Positions 48,125-57,234 of a stretch of DNA of 64,000 bases are shown here, in pieces. The notes below the pieces were generated by a model. That model was given only the letters and a program-made list of their open reading frames with translations, was not told the DNA's origin and ran no database searches. Where the stretch lies: assembly GCA_965228625.1 (NCBI GenBank), contig OZ245829.1:124001-188000 (forward strand), in the 5' to 3' direction. Position 1 is the stretch's first letter, and the number at the start of each line of letters is the position of its first letter. The DNA comes from UBA2767 sp965228625 (lineage in GTDB: Bacteria > Pseudomonadota > Alphaproteobacteria > Rhizobiales > Methyloligellaceae). The translations under genes and the position numbers were made by a program.

Positions 48125-48898
48125 ATGGTCAGATCGATACGAATAGCCGGTTGCCTCTCAGCGGCGGCGCCGGTTGCTGCCGCCACGGGGCTCCTGCTGT
48201 CGTATGGCGGCCCCGACGCAGCAACAGGAAGCATCATGGCGACGGCGGTGCCCGCGTGGCTTGCAGGCTTCGATATGGACGCTTTCGGTGTGTTCTTCGC
48301 ATCCCTGCTTGCGATTGTGAATCCGGTTGCCGCGGTTCCGCTGTTTCTTGCTTTCACCTCGGACAGCTCCGTTGGCGAAAGGCGCAAACTGGCGTTTCTG
48401 ACGGCGGTGGCCGTGCTCATTGCGGCGATTGTCGCTGCACTGTTCGGCAAGTCGTTCCTCGGCTTCTTCTCTTTGAACGTGGATACCTTGCGTATCGCCG
48501 GCGGGATCATTGTCCTGCTGATGGGGCTGCAACTGCTGCAGGCGGAAATGTCGGATCTGGCGGCTGCGGGAGGCGACGCGGCCGGTGCTGAAAGGCGGCG
48601 CTCGAAGATCATCACGCCGCTGGCCATTCCGTTTCTGCTGGGGCCCGGCGCCATCGCCACGATCATCATCCAGTGTGAATCCGTGTCGACCACGGGTGGC
48701 GGTATGGTCGTCGGTGCCGCAGTCACCATGATTGCGATACTGGTGCTGATCACCCTGATCGCGGCGCAACCGATTGCGCGCTGGCTCGGGTCATCCGGAC
48801 TGACGGTGATGGCGCGGATTGGTGGCATGATCATCGCGGCCATCGCCATCGACATGATCATCACCGGGATCCGCAACGCGTTCCCGGCCGTGGCGTGA
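48125..48898 (+). CDS. MarC family membrane protein (second copy)
   Basis: This 257-residue protein has MarC hallmarks: FFASLLAIVNPVAAVPLFLAFTS and PLAIPFLLGPGAIATIII, with six membrane segments and an N-terminal extension with one extra hydrophobic stretch that may be a signal. GGAGGAC lies a few bases before the ATG. Function is unknown, as for the MarC protein at 25483-26112, from which it differs in length and sequence. A conserved motif precedes it. Confidence 0.88.
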   Translation: MVRSIRIAGCLSAAAPVAAATGLLLSYGGPDAATGSIMATAVPAWLAGFDMDAFGVFFASLLAIVNPVAAVPLFLAFTSDSSVGERRKLAFLTAVAVLIAAIVAALFGKSFLGFFSLNVDTLRIAGGIIVLLMGLQLLQAEMSDLAAAGGDAAGAERRRSKIITPLAIPFLLGPGAIATIIIQCESVSTTGGGMVVGAAVTMIAILVLITLIAAQPIARWLGSSGLTVMARIGGMIIAAIAIDMIITGIRNAFPAVA

Positions 48899-49022
48899 AG
48901 TTTCGCGCAAGGGGCCCCGCACTCTTTTGGCGGGCCCCTCCCCGGCCATGGTGCGGAAATCGCGGTTTCGATATGGACGTGGTAAGCATCCGGGAGAGCC
49001 AGAAACTATCCCGGAGTTGCCC

Positions 49023-49406
49023 ATGTCCGTTCACGTCGATCCCGTTCATTATGCCACCTGCCATTGCGGCGCCGTGCGGCTGCGCCTGACCCTGCCGAAC
49101 GGCATCGAGAACCCGCGGCGCTGCGACTGCTCCATGTGCCGCCGCCGCGGCGCCGTGGTCGCGTCCGTGGTCCTCGCCAATCTGGAGGTGGTCGAAGGTG
49201 AGGACATGCTCGGCGTTTATCAGTTCAACACGAAGACGGCGAAGCACTATTTCTGCACGCGCTGCGGCATCTATACCCACCATCAACGCCGTTCGAACCC
49301 GAAGGAATACGGCTACAATGTCGGATGTCTTGAAGGCGTGAACCCGTTCGATCTCGGCGAGGTTCCGGTGTTTGACGGTGTCAATCATCCTGCTGACCGC
49401 GAGTAA
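49023..49406 (+). CDS. GFA family glutathione-dependent formaldehyde-activating-like protein
   Basis: This 127-residue protein has the GFA/CENP-V zinc sites: CHCGAVRLRL, RRCDCSMCRRRGAVV and YFCTRCGIYTHHQRRSNPK. GFA proteins promote formation of S-hydroxymethylglutathione or have other zinc-dependent roles. The ATG at 49023 is preferred because GGAG lies seven bases upstream. Confidence 0.88.
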   Translation: MSVHVDPVHYATCHCGAVRLRLTLPNGIENPRRCDCSMCRRRGAVVASVVLANLEVVEGEDMLGVYQFNTKTAKHYFCTRCGIYTHHQRRSNPKEYGYNVGCLEGVNPFDLGEVPVFDGVNHPADRE

Positions 49407-49460
49407 GACGTCAGGTCGGCACTTCCCACTTTGTTCACCAATTTCCGGCACAACGGAAAT

Positions 49461-50207
49461 ATGCCGAACGCCCCCACTCAGGAAACGGAGCTCTATGCGC
49501 CGATCAAGGCCCTGCTGGAGTCGCAAGGCTACGATGTGAAGGGCGAAGTGGGGCCTGCCGACATCATGGCGGTTCGCGGCGATGAAGAGCCGGTGATCGT
49601 CGAGATGAAGCGCGGCTTTGCCTTGAGCCTGTTTCACCAGGGGGTGGAGCGGCAGAGGTTGAGCGATGCGGTCTATATCGCCGTGCCGCGTGGAACGGGT
49701 CGGACGTTTCGCGGCTCACTCAAGAAGAACATGCAGCTCTGCCGTCGTCTGGGGCTGGGCCTGATGACGGTCCGGCTCAGAGACGGCTTCGTCGAGGTGC
49801 ATCTCGACCCGGCGCCCTACCGCCCCCGCAAAATCAAGGTGCGCAAGGCCCGGTTGTTGCGGGAGTTTGCGCGCCTGGCCGGTGATCCCAATCCCGGCGG
49901 GTCGACACGCCGGCGCCTGATGACCGCATACCGGCAGGACGCCCTGCGCTGCCTGAGTTGTCTCGAGGCTTCCGGTCCGCTGAAAGCGGCACTCGTCGCC
50001 GAACACACCGGCGTCAGCAAGGCGCGGCGGCTGATGGCCGACAACCATTATGGCTGGTTCGAACGGGTCGAGACCGGCATCTATGCGCTCAGCCCCAACG
50101 GGGAGCGCGCGCTCGTCGACTATGCGGACGAGATTGCGCGGATCTGCGGGCACAACATGGCAGTACAAGTTTGTTCGCGGCCCGAAGCGGTGGCCGAAAC
50201 GAACTGA
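49461..50207 (+). CDS. DUF2161 family PD-(D/E)XK-type protein
   Basis: This 248-residue protein has the DUF2161 layout: ETELYAPIKALLESQGYDVKGEVGPADIMAV, then VIVEMKRGFALSLFHQGVERQ with an ExK nuclease-like motif, and a C-terminal winged-helix-like part (LVAEHTGVSKARRLMADNHYGWFERV). The family is a putative nuclease; no partner is in sight. The first ATG (49431) is possible, but MPNAPTQETE at 49461 fits better. Confidence 0.8.
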   Translation: MPNAPTQETELYAPIKALLESQGYDVKGEVGPADIMAVRGDEEPVIVEMKRGFALSLFHQGVERQRLSDAVYIAVPRGTGRTFRGSLKKNMQLCRRLGLGLMTVRLRDGFVEVHLDPAPYRPRKIKVRKARLLREFARLAGDPNPGGSTRRRLMTAYRQDALRCLSCLEASGPLKAALVAEHTGVSKARRLMADNHYGWFERVETGIYALSPNGERALVDYADEIARICGHNMAVQVCSRPEAVAETN

Positions 50208-50347
50208 TCATTTTGGTGGTTCCGTCCGCCAGTCGTCTTTTCCACAGAATTGTCACACGCGAAACGGGCTTCTCGCGTGTGCGCCGTGCAGGTGCGTTTG
50301 CGTCATGGTAGCATTGAGCTGACGCTTGAGACGCATTTGGGGGCGAG

Positions 50348-50665
50348 GTGGCACAGATCTGGTTCCTATATGACGGACCGCAGCCGACGAACGGAAAACC
50401 CGCATACCGGCTGCCCGTAACAGAGTGCATCGACAAACTCGACGTGTTCAGAAGCCGGTTCTGCTCGGACCTGTCCGAAGTGCCGAGGTTCAACGTCGGC
50501 AACACGCTCGGCTCCCTGCGCGGCTATCGCCATACGGTCATGAAGCTCAACAAGGATGAAGCCGCCGCCTTCGGTTGGAAAGCGGGTTACTACCGGCTGG
50601 AACTCAAGCCGCAGGAAGTGATGAAGCGGCTTGGTCGCCCGGAGGAGCCCCGCAAGGCCTCCTGA
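50348..50665 (+). CDS. Hypothetical protein, 105 aa
   Basis: This 105-residue protein starts at a GTG (50348), MAQIWFLYDGPQPTNGKPAYRL, and ends EEPRKAS. It has a KLNKDEAAAFGWKAGYYRLELKP segment. I know no named family, but the residue pattern is protein-like and the gene fits between neighbours on both sides. Confidence 0.65.
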   Translation: MAQIWFLYDGPQPTNGKPAYRLPVTECIDKLDVFRSRFCSDLSEVPRFNVGNTLGSLRGYRHTVMKLNKDEAAAFGWKAGYYRLELKPQEVMKRLGRPEEPRKAS

Positions 50666-50699
50666 GCCTCTCCATTCCGAGTTTCTGAGACGAACGCCT

Positions 50700-50987
50700 C
50701 TAGCGTTTGTGCGTTCTGCGTGCCCGATGCGCGACTTTCGTCCTGCATCCCGGCCTGAAGACCGGATAATAGGCATAGTGGTGTGGGCCGAGTTCACCGC
50801 GCAGCGGATTGCGCTGGAGCGCTACACGGTTCTGCAGCACGGCAAACGCCTTGGCACTCGAGATCGCCATGGATATGGGCACTTTCACATAGACGCGGCA
50901 TTTCGCGCCCCGAGCTTCGGCCTGGGTGCCCATGAGCGATGCGACGAGCGCAACACCCAGTGCGGTCCCCAATACACGTCGTGTCAT
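50700..50987 (-). CDS. Small secreted protein, 95 aa
   Basis: This 95-residue protein starts MTRRVLGTALGVALVASLMGTQAEA, a clear signal peptide, and has a basic mature part (LQNRVALQRNPLRGELGPHHYAYYPVFRPGCRTK) with two Cys. It converges with the gene at 50348. Function unknown. The frame opens further upstream (51026), but the ATG at 50987 gives the signal peptide. Confidence 0.7.
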   Translation of the reverse strand: MTRRVLGTALGVALVASLMGTQAEARGAKCRVYVKVPISMAISSAKAFAVLQNRVALQRNPLRGELGPHHYAYYPVFRPGCRTKVAHRARRTHKR

Positions 50988-51156
50988 TGAGCTCACCCCC
51001 AATTGGTTTGCAGCACCCGCACGCACTTATCATGGCACCGTCGGCGGGCGAGCACAAAGGATGAATGTCCAGCTCATTGGAACATCGGACATTTTTTGGG
51101 TTTGGCGGTGTCAAAAGAGACACACTTGGGGTCGGCAAGGCATGTTGTATCAAGAT

Positions 51157-52125
51157 TTAGCGCAGATACCGCGGCGCGCGCTCCAGCAGGTCGGATGCCT
51201 CATGCACGACGCGCTCGACAATGTCGCCTGCCGGCTCGATGCGCGAGATGAGATCGACGGCCTCGCCGGCGATCAGGGCGCGCACCGAAAGATCGTCCGG
51301 GTCGGACGCGTCATAGGCCTCCTGCGCTTCGCCGGCCCTCACCTTCATGTCCTGGATGTCCTGAACCCATTCGTCGGCATAGGCGTTCCGGACTGCGCGG
51401 CCGGTGTAGTGCCACGGCCAGTCGACGGCGCGGGCAATGTCGAACACCTTTGATCGGACCGTGCCGTCCCCGGTCGCTTCGACCAGCCCGGCCTTGGCGA
51501 TGTCGGTCCCGTCGGCCTCGGCGCTTGCCCAGAAGCGCGTGCCCATCATGATGCCGTCCGCTCCGAGCATGAGCGCGCCGGCAAGGCCGCGTCCGTCGGC
51601 GATGCCGCCGGCGGCGAGAATGATCTGGTCAGGACCGGCCGCGTCTCGCGCCGCGGGCAGCAGCGCCATCAGTCCCCGGTCCATGCCGTGACCGCCCGCC
51701 TCCTGTCCCTGCACCACGACGACATCGACACCGGCACGGGTGGCCTGCTCGACCTGCGCGACGGTCTGCACCTGCCAGATGGTGGGCGTATCCTGCGCCT
51801 TGGCCTTGGCGACGATGTCCTCCGCGTCTCCGAATGACACCATCAGCGCGGCCGGGTCGTGGCTCAGCGCCTGATCCACAAGTTCCGGTTTGCGCAACAC
51901 GCTCCAGGTGATGAAGCCGATCCCGACACGTTCGTTCCCCGCCTCGCGGAAGGCCTGCTCGATCCAGTCGGCATCGCCGTAACCGCCGCCAAGGATGCCG
52001 AACCCGCCGGCACGGGTTACGGCTGCGGCAAGCGCGCCACCGGCCACCCTGTCCATGGGTGCGAGCATCACGGGGTGGTCGACGTCGAAGAATTCCGTGA
52101 AGCGGGTTTTGAGGCGGGATGGCAT
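51157..52125 (-). CDS. Nitronate monooxygenase/2-nitropropane dioxygenase family protein
   Basis: This 322-residue FMN enzyme shows the family pattern: PVMLAPMDRVAGGALAAAVTRAGGFGILGGGYG, VVVQGQEAGGHGMD, IILAAGGIADGRGLAGALMLGADGIMMGTRF (in part). The ATG at 52125 gives the usual N-terminus. Members oxidise nitronates or act in other flavin chemistry; the true substrate is unknown. It is divergent from a TauD-like dioxygenase. Confidence 0.88.
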   Translation of the reverse strand: MPSRLKTRFTEFFDVDHPVMLAPMDRVAGGALAAAVTRAGGFGILGGGYGDADWIEQAFREAGNERVGIGFITWSVLRKPELVDQALSHDPAALMVSFGDAEDIVAKAKAQDTPTIWQVQTVAQVEQATRAGVDVVVVQGQEAGGHGMDRGLMALLPAARDAAGPDQIILAAGGIADGRGLAGALMLGADGIMMGTRFWASAEADGTDIAKAGLVEATGDGTVRSKVFDIARAVDWPWHYTGRAVRNAYADEWVQDIQDMKVRAGEAQEAYDASDPDDLSVRALIAGEAVDLISRIEPAGDIVERVVHEASDLLERAPRYLR

Positions 52126-52296
52126 TGGCGGGACATTCGCACAATCGTCTCGCCGTTTCATCACCGAAATTGAACGCATCCAATAGCTGCAATAACCTGT
52201 TGCCGCCACTGACATCCGCAAAGCCCGGCACAGGCCTTGGGGATCATGTGATTGGGTTCAGCTCGTGTGCATGGACCGCGCTTATCGGGGAACCAG

Positions 52297-53163
52297 ATGT
52301 CCGATCCGAGTGAAATGACCGTCCGCCGCCTGTCGGGCAATATAGGGGCTGAGGTTGCCGGTGTGTCGCTCGCCGGCGGTCTCACCAATGCCCGGTTCGA
52401 CGCGGTCCACCGCGCTTTCAATGATCACTCGGTACTGGTGTTTCGGGATCAGCACCTGGAGCCGGATGAACTCGTCTCTTTCTCACGCCGTTTCGGCCCG
52501 CTCGAGCAACATGTGCTGAAACAGTTCGCCCATCCCGACAATCCGGACGTGTTTCTGATTTCCAACGTCAGGAAAAAGGGCAAACCCATCGGTGCCATCC
52601 GCGCCGGCCAGTACTGGCACTCTGACTGCTCCTATATGGCCAGACCAACCATGGCGTCGGTGCTTCACGCTCTGGAGGTGCCGAGCACCGGCGGCGACAC
52701 CATGTTCACGAGCATGGCCGCGGCGTATGACGAGTTGTCGGAGCCCATGAAGGCGTTTCTGACCGGTCTCACCGCCGTCCATGACTATACCAACGCCTGG
52801 GACGTGTTCTTTTCCCGGGTCGCCGACCGTCCTGCCCTGTCGGATGCAGATCGAGCCAAGGTGCCGCCGGTCGAACATCCGGTTGTCCGCATCCACCCGG
52901 AGACCGGGCGCAAGGTGCTGTTCGTCAATCCGGGTTTCACCCGCCACATCGTCGGGCTGACGGAAAGCGAAAGCCGTGCCGTTCTGGACCTCCTGTTCAC
53001 TCACTCGCAGCAGCCGCATTTCATCTATCGCCACACATGGGCGCCGGGCGATCTGGTGATGTGGGACAACCGCGCGACATGGCATCTCGCGATCGCCGAC
53101 TACGACATGAACGAGCGTCGGCATTTCCATCGCACCAGCATTGCCGGGGATACGCCGGACTAG
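52297..53163 (+). CDS. TauD/TfdA family 2-oxoglutarate dioxygenase
   Basis: This 288-residue Fe(II) enzyme has the metal triad HxD...H: WHSDCSYM near residue 106 and a distal His in NRATWHLAIADY, followed by HFHRTSI, the 2-oxoglutarate Arg region. The length fits TauD, which releases sulfite from taurine; other substrates are possible. GGGGAACC lies just before the ATG (52297). If it acts on taurine or an alkylsulfonate it would feed the sulfite oxidation pathway encoded at 8408-14115; that link is inference. Confidence 0.9.
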   Translation: MSDPSEMTVRRLSGNIGAEVAGVSLAGGLTNARFDAVHRAFNDHSVLVFRDQHLEPDELVSFSRRFGPLEQHVLKQFAHPDNPDVFLISNVRKKGKPIGAIRAGQYWHSDCSYMARPTMASVLHALEVPSTGGDTMFTSMAAAYDELSEPMKAFLTGLTAVHDYTNAWDVFFSRVADRPALSDADRAKVPPVEHPVVRIHPETGRKVLFVNPGFTRHIVGLTESESRAVLDLLFTHSQQPHFIYRHTWAPGDLVMWDNRATWHLAIADYDMNERRHFHRTSIAGDTPD

Positions 53164-53520
53164 CACCGGTCCTTTCCGCTCGCGTCCGGTCGACCGTCAC
53201 AGACTTGCGCTGCCGCGACGGAACGATACCGCGCATCTGGGCATGGTTAATCTGTGATTTACGGAAATCATCTACAACTAAACATTGAAGTCGCGAATCA
53301 TTACGCGCTTTGATTGTGCTCTGAGCCGGCGAGTAAATGGACTGATTTCCATGGCCAGATAACAGAAACATCCACTGGCGGTTCGGCGCGGCTCCTCCCG
53401 CGGCGCCAGGCCGCTTCTTCATCCAATCTCGGGAGAATTCCCGAACCAGCGGTTCGTTCCGGCGGGCAGAGATCTGTCGCGGATTGCCGTTATGCGAGGT
53501 AGGGCAACTAGGAGGACGGT
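53164..53520. other. Upstream region of the HBM chemoreceptor gene
   Basis: The 357 bases hold no gene. A more AT-rich part (53243-53340) could be a promoter. A small dyad, CGAACC-AGC-GGTTCG, lies at 53442-53456. GGAGG precedes the chemoreceptor ATG. Confidence 0.45.
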
Positions 53521-55533
53521 ATGACTTGGCTGCAAAACATCAAGATTTCAAAGAAGGTCTTCGGAGGTTTCGGCGTGGTGCTCGCACTGCTGCTGCTGAT
53601 TTCATCCGTGGCGTTCGTCAACATGTATATGACCGAAGACAATCTCACGCGATACCGCAGCTTGGCGCTGCAGACAAACGGTTCCGGTCGGGTCCAGGCA
53701 AATCTGCTCGAAGCGCGCTTGCAAGCCAAGAACTACATCATCAACGCCAGTCAGGAGAATATCGACAGGGTCAAGGACCGGGCCGGCAAGACTTTGGAAT
53801 TGATTGAGTACCTGCGCACTCGGGTCAGCGATCCGGAAAAAAAGAAGATTGTGAACGACTCCGAGAAAGCGATGCATGACTATCTCAAGGCGTTCGATGA
53901 GGTCACGAAGAAACAGGACCATCGCAATCACCTGGTCAACGACATCCTCAACAAGGACGGCCCGCAGATGGAGCGCAAGCTGACATCCATCATGGAAAGC
54001 GCCTTTCGGGACTCCGATGCGGAAGCTGCCTACCGCGCGGGTCTGGCGCTCCGCAGCCTGTTGCTTGCGCGGCTATATGCGGTGAAGTTTCTCGTTGAGA
54101 ACGATGAACCGTCGTACCAGCGCGTGACGAAGGAGCTTGCGAACACTGCCGAGAACCGGAACACGCTCTATGCCAATCTGCAGAATCCGCAGCGGCGCAG
54201 GCTCGCTGAGGAATTTCAGACCCTGCTCGAGGGATACTCCAAGGCCTTTCAGGACGTGCACAAGACCATTTTGGCCCGCAATGAGATCATCACGGGCACG
54301 ATGGACGTGATCGGTCCGAGAGTTGCCGGCGAGATCGAACAGCTCAAACTTGCCGTCAAGAACGAGCAGGACACGCTCGGACCGGCGATGGTGTCCTCCC
54401 TGAGGACTGCGGAGTACTCGACTGTTGGCGTATCAGTGGTCAGCGTGATAATTGGCGCCTTTGCCGCATGGCTCATCGGTACGGGGATCTCGGGTCCGAT
54501 CAATCGCATCACCGGGGCTATGCAAAAGTTGGCCGATGGTGACACCAGTGTGGAGATTGAAGGCTCGGACCGCCGCGATGAGATCGGCGACATGGCCAAG
54601 GCGACGTTGGTTTTCCGTGATAACGCCATCGAACGCGCACGTCTCGAGGAACAGACGAGTTCGGAAGTGGCGGAGCGTGAGAAACGCCAGAAGAAAATCG
54701 ACGACCTGATCTCGGGTTTCCGCAACGATGTCGGTGACCTTCTGGCTGGCGTCGCTTCGAACATGGAGCAGATGGAGAAGACCGCCGACGCACTCAACAG
54801 CATTTCCGAGCAAGCGTCAGGTCAGGCCAGCAACGCCGCCACGGCGTCCGGTCAAGCTTCGTCGAATGTGCAGACTGTTGCCGGCGCGGCGGAGGAACTT
54901 TCTTCCTCCATCCAGGAGATCGGCAACCAGGTGACCCAGGCCTCGGAAATCGTGGCCAAGGCGACCCAGGCGGCAAATACCACGAACGAGCAGATCGAGG
55001 GACTTGCCACGTCTGCGCAAAAGATCGGCGAAGTCATCACCATCATTTCGGAGATTGCCGAGCAGACGAACCTGCTGGCGCTCAACGCGACCATCGAGGC
55101 CGCGCGCGCAGGTGATGCCGGAAAAGGCTTTGCCGTTGTGGCCTCCGAGGTCAAGGAGCTGGCGGAACAAACCGCGCGGGCGACCGAACAGATCGGTGAA
55201 CAGATCACTGAAATCCAGGCTGCCACGAGCGATTCTGTGACGTCCATCCGCGGCATCACGGAAACCATGGAGGAAGTGAACGGATACACCGTCGCGATTT
55301 CCAGCGCTGTCGAGGAGCAAAACGCGGCGACATCCGAAATCAGTCGCAACGTTCAGCAAGCTGCGACCGGAACGGAAGAAGTCACCACCAATGTCGAAGG
55401 CGTGAATGGTGCCGTTGAGGAAACACGCCAGTCGGCGGAACAGATGCGGTTGGCATCTACGCAAGTCGCCGAACAGTCTGAAAACATGAAGAAGACTGTC
55501 GATAACTTTCTTTCAAACGTTGCCGCAGCCTGA
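53521..55533 (+). CDS. Methyl-accepting chemotaxis protein with HBM-like sensor
   Basis: This 670-residue receptor has a membrane segment at about residues 14-35, a long all-helical periplasmic part (about 40-300; NLLEARLQAKNYIINAS, LLEGYSKAFQDVHKTILARN) like the helical bimodular (HBM) sensor, and a second membrane segment near 305-325. HAMP and the signalling domain follow, with the conserved tip (EIAEQTNLLALNATIEAARA). HBM sensors bind TCA intermediates or other small acids in some bacteria. It is an orphan receptor here. Confidence 0.9.
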   Translation: MTWLQNIKISKKVFGGFGVVLALLLLISSVAFVNMYMTEDNLTRYRSLALQTNGSGRVQANLLEARLQAKNYIINASQENIDRVKDRAGKTLELIEYLRTRVSDPEKKKIVNDSEKAMHDYLKAFDEVTKKQDHRNHLVNDILNKDGPQMERKLTSIMESAFRDSDAEAAYRAGLALRSLLLARLYAVKFLVENDEPSYQRVTKELANTAENRNTLYANLQNPQRRRLAEEFQTLLEGYSKAFQDVHKTILARNEIITGTMDVIGPRVAGEIEQLKLAVKNEQDTLGPAMVSSLRTAEYSTVGVSVVSVIIGAFAAWLIGTGISGPINRITGAMQKLADGDTSVEIEGSDRRDEIGDMAKATLVFRDNAIERARLEEQTSSEVAEREKRQKKIDDLISGFRNDVGDLLAGVASNMEQMEKTADALNSISEQASGQASNAATASGQASSNVQTVAGAAEELSSSIQEIGNQVTQASEIVAKATQAANTTNEQIEGLATSAQKIGEVITIISEIAEQTNLLALNATIEAARAGDAGKGFAVVASEVKELAEQTARATEQIGEQITEIQAATSDSVTSIRGITETMEEVNGYTVAISSAVEEQNAATSEISRNVQQAATGTEEVTTNVEGVNGAVEETRQSAEQMRLASTQVAEQSENMKKTVDNFLSNVAAA

Positions 55534-55570
55534 TCGGGTCTGAGGCATCGAGTCTGATTGTCGTTGCATG

Positions 55571-55609
55571 GGACACAAAGTGCTTTCTGAAAGCGCTTTG
55601 TGTCCTTTT
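55571..55609 (+). terminator. Intrinsic terminator after the HBM chemoreceptor gene
   Basis: GGACACAAAGTGCTTT and AAAGCGCTTTGTGTCC pair over 14-16 bases (one G-U) around a short loop, and TTTT follows directly. The hairpin ends the transcript from 53521 and faces the convergent alpha/beta hydrolase gene. Confidence 0.95.
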
Positions 55610-55632
55610 CGGCTGGGTGGGTTCCTGCTGAC

Positions 55633-56493
55633 TCAACCCCGTGCCGCGGTCACGAACTGGGTCCAGTGCTCGCGGTCGATGAAACCGTAGTGCCCTGCGC
55701 CGTCCCATTGGTGAAGCGTGCTGTTCGGCAGTTGCTCGGCGAGGTAGCGCGGCATGTTGGGTGAAATGATGTCGTCGGCGGTTCCGTAGAAAACGTCGGC
55801 TGGTTGCTTCACGTCCTTGGGGTCGAACCCCCAGCCCCAGAGAGCCTCTGTCATCTCATACACCCCCTCTTCCTCCTGGATGTAACCCAGGCGGAAATTC
55901 TCCTCGAACATGGCTTCCTGTTCCGGCGTGCGGGTGAAGGTCGCGGCATCATGGGGCAGATCGTCCCCGGCCGACGCGACATAGGATGGGAGGTCTTTCT
56001 CGATTCTTTTCGCTTCCATGCGCATGCCCCAGCGCAGCCACCGGTGATGGTTGCGGATGCGGACGATCATTTTCAGGTTCTTCATCACCAGCATGTCGGT
56101 GACGCCCGGCGCGTCGAACGGGGCCACCGGCGAGGCCAGCGTCACCTTTTTGGCGCGTTCGGGCATGTGATAGGCGATCGAGAGCGCATGCGGCCCGCCG
56201 CCCGAATGACCGGCGACATGAAACGTCTCGAGGTTGAGGTGGTCGGCAAGCTGTTCCATGTCCGGACCCCAGTCGACCATCTTGCGGTCCGGTTTCGGGG
56301 ACGAACCGCCCACACCCGGCTGGTCGGCGCAGATCCATCGCACGCCAAGGGACGCTGTGAGCGCATCGTCTGGATTGCGGATGACGTGGGAATCCGAAAA
56401 ACCGTGATTGAAGATCACGGGCGTCCCGTCCGGATCGCCAAAACTGTCGAAGCTCAGCGTTCGCCCGTCGGCGAGCGTCATTTCCTGGCCCAT
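55633..56493 (-). CDS. Alpha/beta hydrolase
   Basis: This 286-residue protein has the order of epoxide hydrolase-like esterases: VIFNHGFSDSHVIRN (oxyanion strand), the nucleophile elbow GHSGGGPHALS, DVFYGTADDIIS (acid region) and WDGAGHYGFIDREHW (catalytic His). The substrate is unknown. It is separate in sequence from the hydrolase pair at 15031-16739. Confidence 0.85.
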   Translation of the reverse strand: MGQEMTLADGRTLSFDSFGDPDGTPVIFNHGFSDSHVIRNPDDALTASLGVRWICADQPGVGGSSPKPDRKMVDWGPDMEQLADHLNLETFHVAGHSGGGPHALSIAYHMPERAKKVTLASPVAPFDAPGVTDMLVMKNLKMIVRIRNHHRWLRWGMRMEAKRIEKDLPSYVASAGDDLPHDAATFTRTPEQEAMFEENFRLGYIQEEEGVYEMTEALWGWGFDPKDVKQPADVFYGTADDIISPNMPRYLAEQLPNSTLHQWDGAGHYGFIDREHWTQFVTAARG

Positions 56494-56615
56494 GGCTGCC
56501 CCCCTTGAGTTCGTCAGGCGAAGAAGGTGACAGGTCTTAGGTGGGGACTATTGCGGGAATTGCCAGCTCCTGCCGCAAGTCTGGCGCTGCGGTCGCAAAC
56601 CATTGACCGCACAAA

Positions 56616-56654
56616 GAACCGGCGCCGCGGGAAGCGGCGCAGGTCTTGCGGTTC
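56616..56654 (-). terminator. Terminator-like hairpin after the secreted 130-aa protein gene
   Basis: GCGCCGC and GCGGCGC form the inner seven-base stem, flanked by GAACCG and CGGTTC with unpaired bases between on one side. On the minus strand it is followed by TTCTTTGT, a short U-rich tail. It lies ten bases after the stop of the gene at 56664. Confidence 0.6.
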
Positions 56655-56663
56655 CTGGCCGGT

Positions 56664-57056
56664 TTATTGCCGTGTCAGGGTAACGGTCGCCGATCCCTTG
56701 GAACTGGTTGCCCGGATATGCTGGCGACTGCCATTCACGCTGATGCTGACGTCACCCGCTACATCGTGCTGCTCACTGTAAAGGCGACCCGTGTAGCGCG
56801 TATTGCTGCGCTTGACGACACGCCCGGACGTCTTGAAAACGCCGTGCGCGTGAGCACACGTGACGTGTACGACGAAGGTTCGGCCGCTGCCTTCCTCATA
56901 CCGGATTCGGCAGCGAATGCGCTCGGCTTTCCCGGATGTCAGCTTGACCAGCCCGTTGCCGCGCCATGCTCCCGTTATCGGCGCGGCATTCGCCGTTTCC
57001 ACGGCCATGGCGATGGCAAAGACCGCTGCAATCATACTTGCAAAAATGTAACGCAT
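56664..57056 (-). CDS. Secreted protein of unknown function, 130 aa
   Basis: This 130-residue protein has a signal peptide (MRYIFASMIAAVFAIAMAVETANA) and a beta-rich mature part starting APITGAWRGNGLVKLTSGKAERIRC. Similar ITGxWRGxGxVxL openings occur in small periplasmic proteins of Rhizobiales. It holds two Cys (RIRCRIRYEE, HVTCAHAHG) that could form a disulfide. The function is unknown. Confidence 0.75.
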   Translation of the reverse strand: MRYIFASMIAAVFAIAMAVETANAAPITGAWRGNGLVKLTSGKAERIRCRIRYEEGSGRTFVVHVTCAHAHGVFKTSGRVVKRSNTRYTGRLYSEQHDVAGDVSISVNGSRQHIRATSSKGSATVTLTRQ

Positions 57057-57234
57057 CTGGATACACCCCCAAGGTTAGATGGGGCCCGATTCGCCGAGCG
57101 ATAGCAAGAGGAGGTCTCGCAAAGGAACCCGTTTTTGCGAGTGAAGCTGATTTTTGTGCCACAGTGATGGCGTGTTTGCGCGTCTTCGCCAGGATGCGCG
57201 CCGGCCATCGCGGAATAGTCCGCCTACTGTGGTG

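Noticed and set aside
48909..48938. GC-rich hairpin after the second marC gene as a terminator
   Set aside because: The stem has a bulge and no T-run follows; it was not listed as a terminator.
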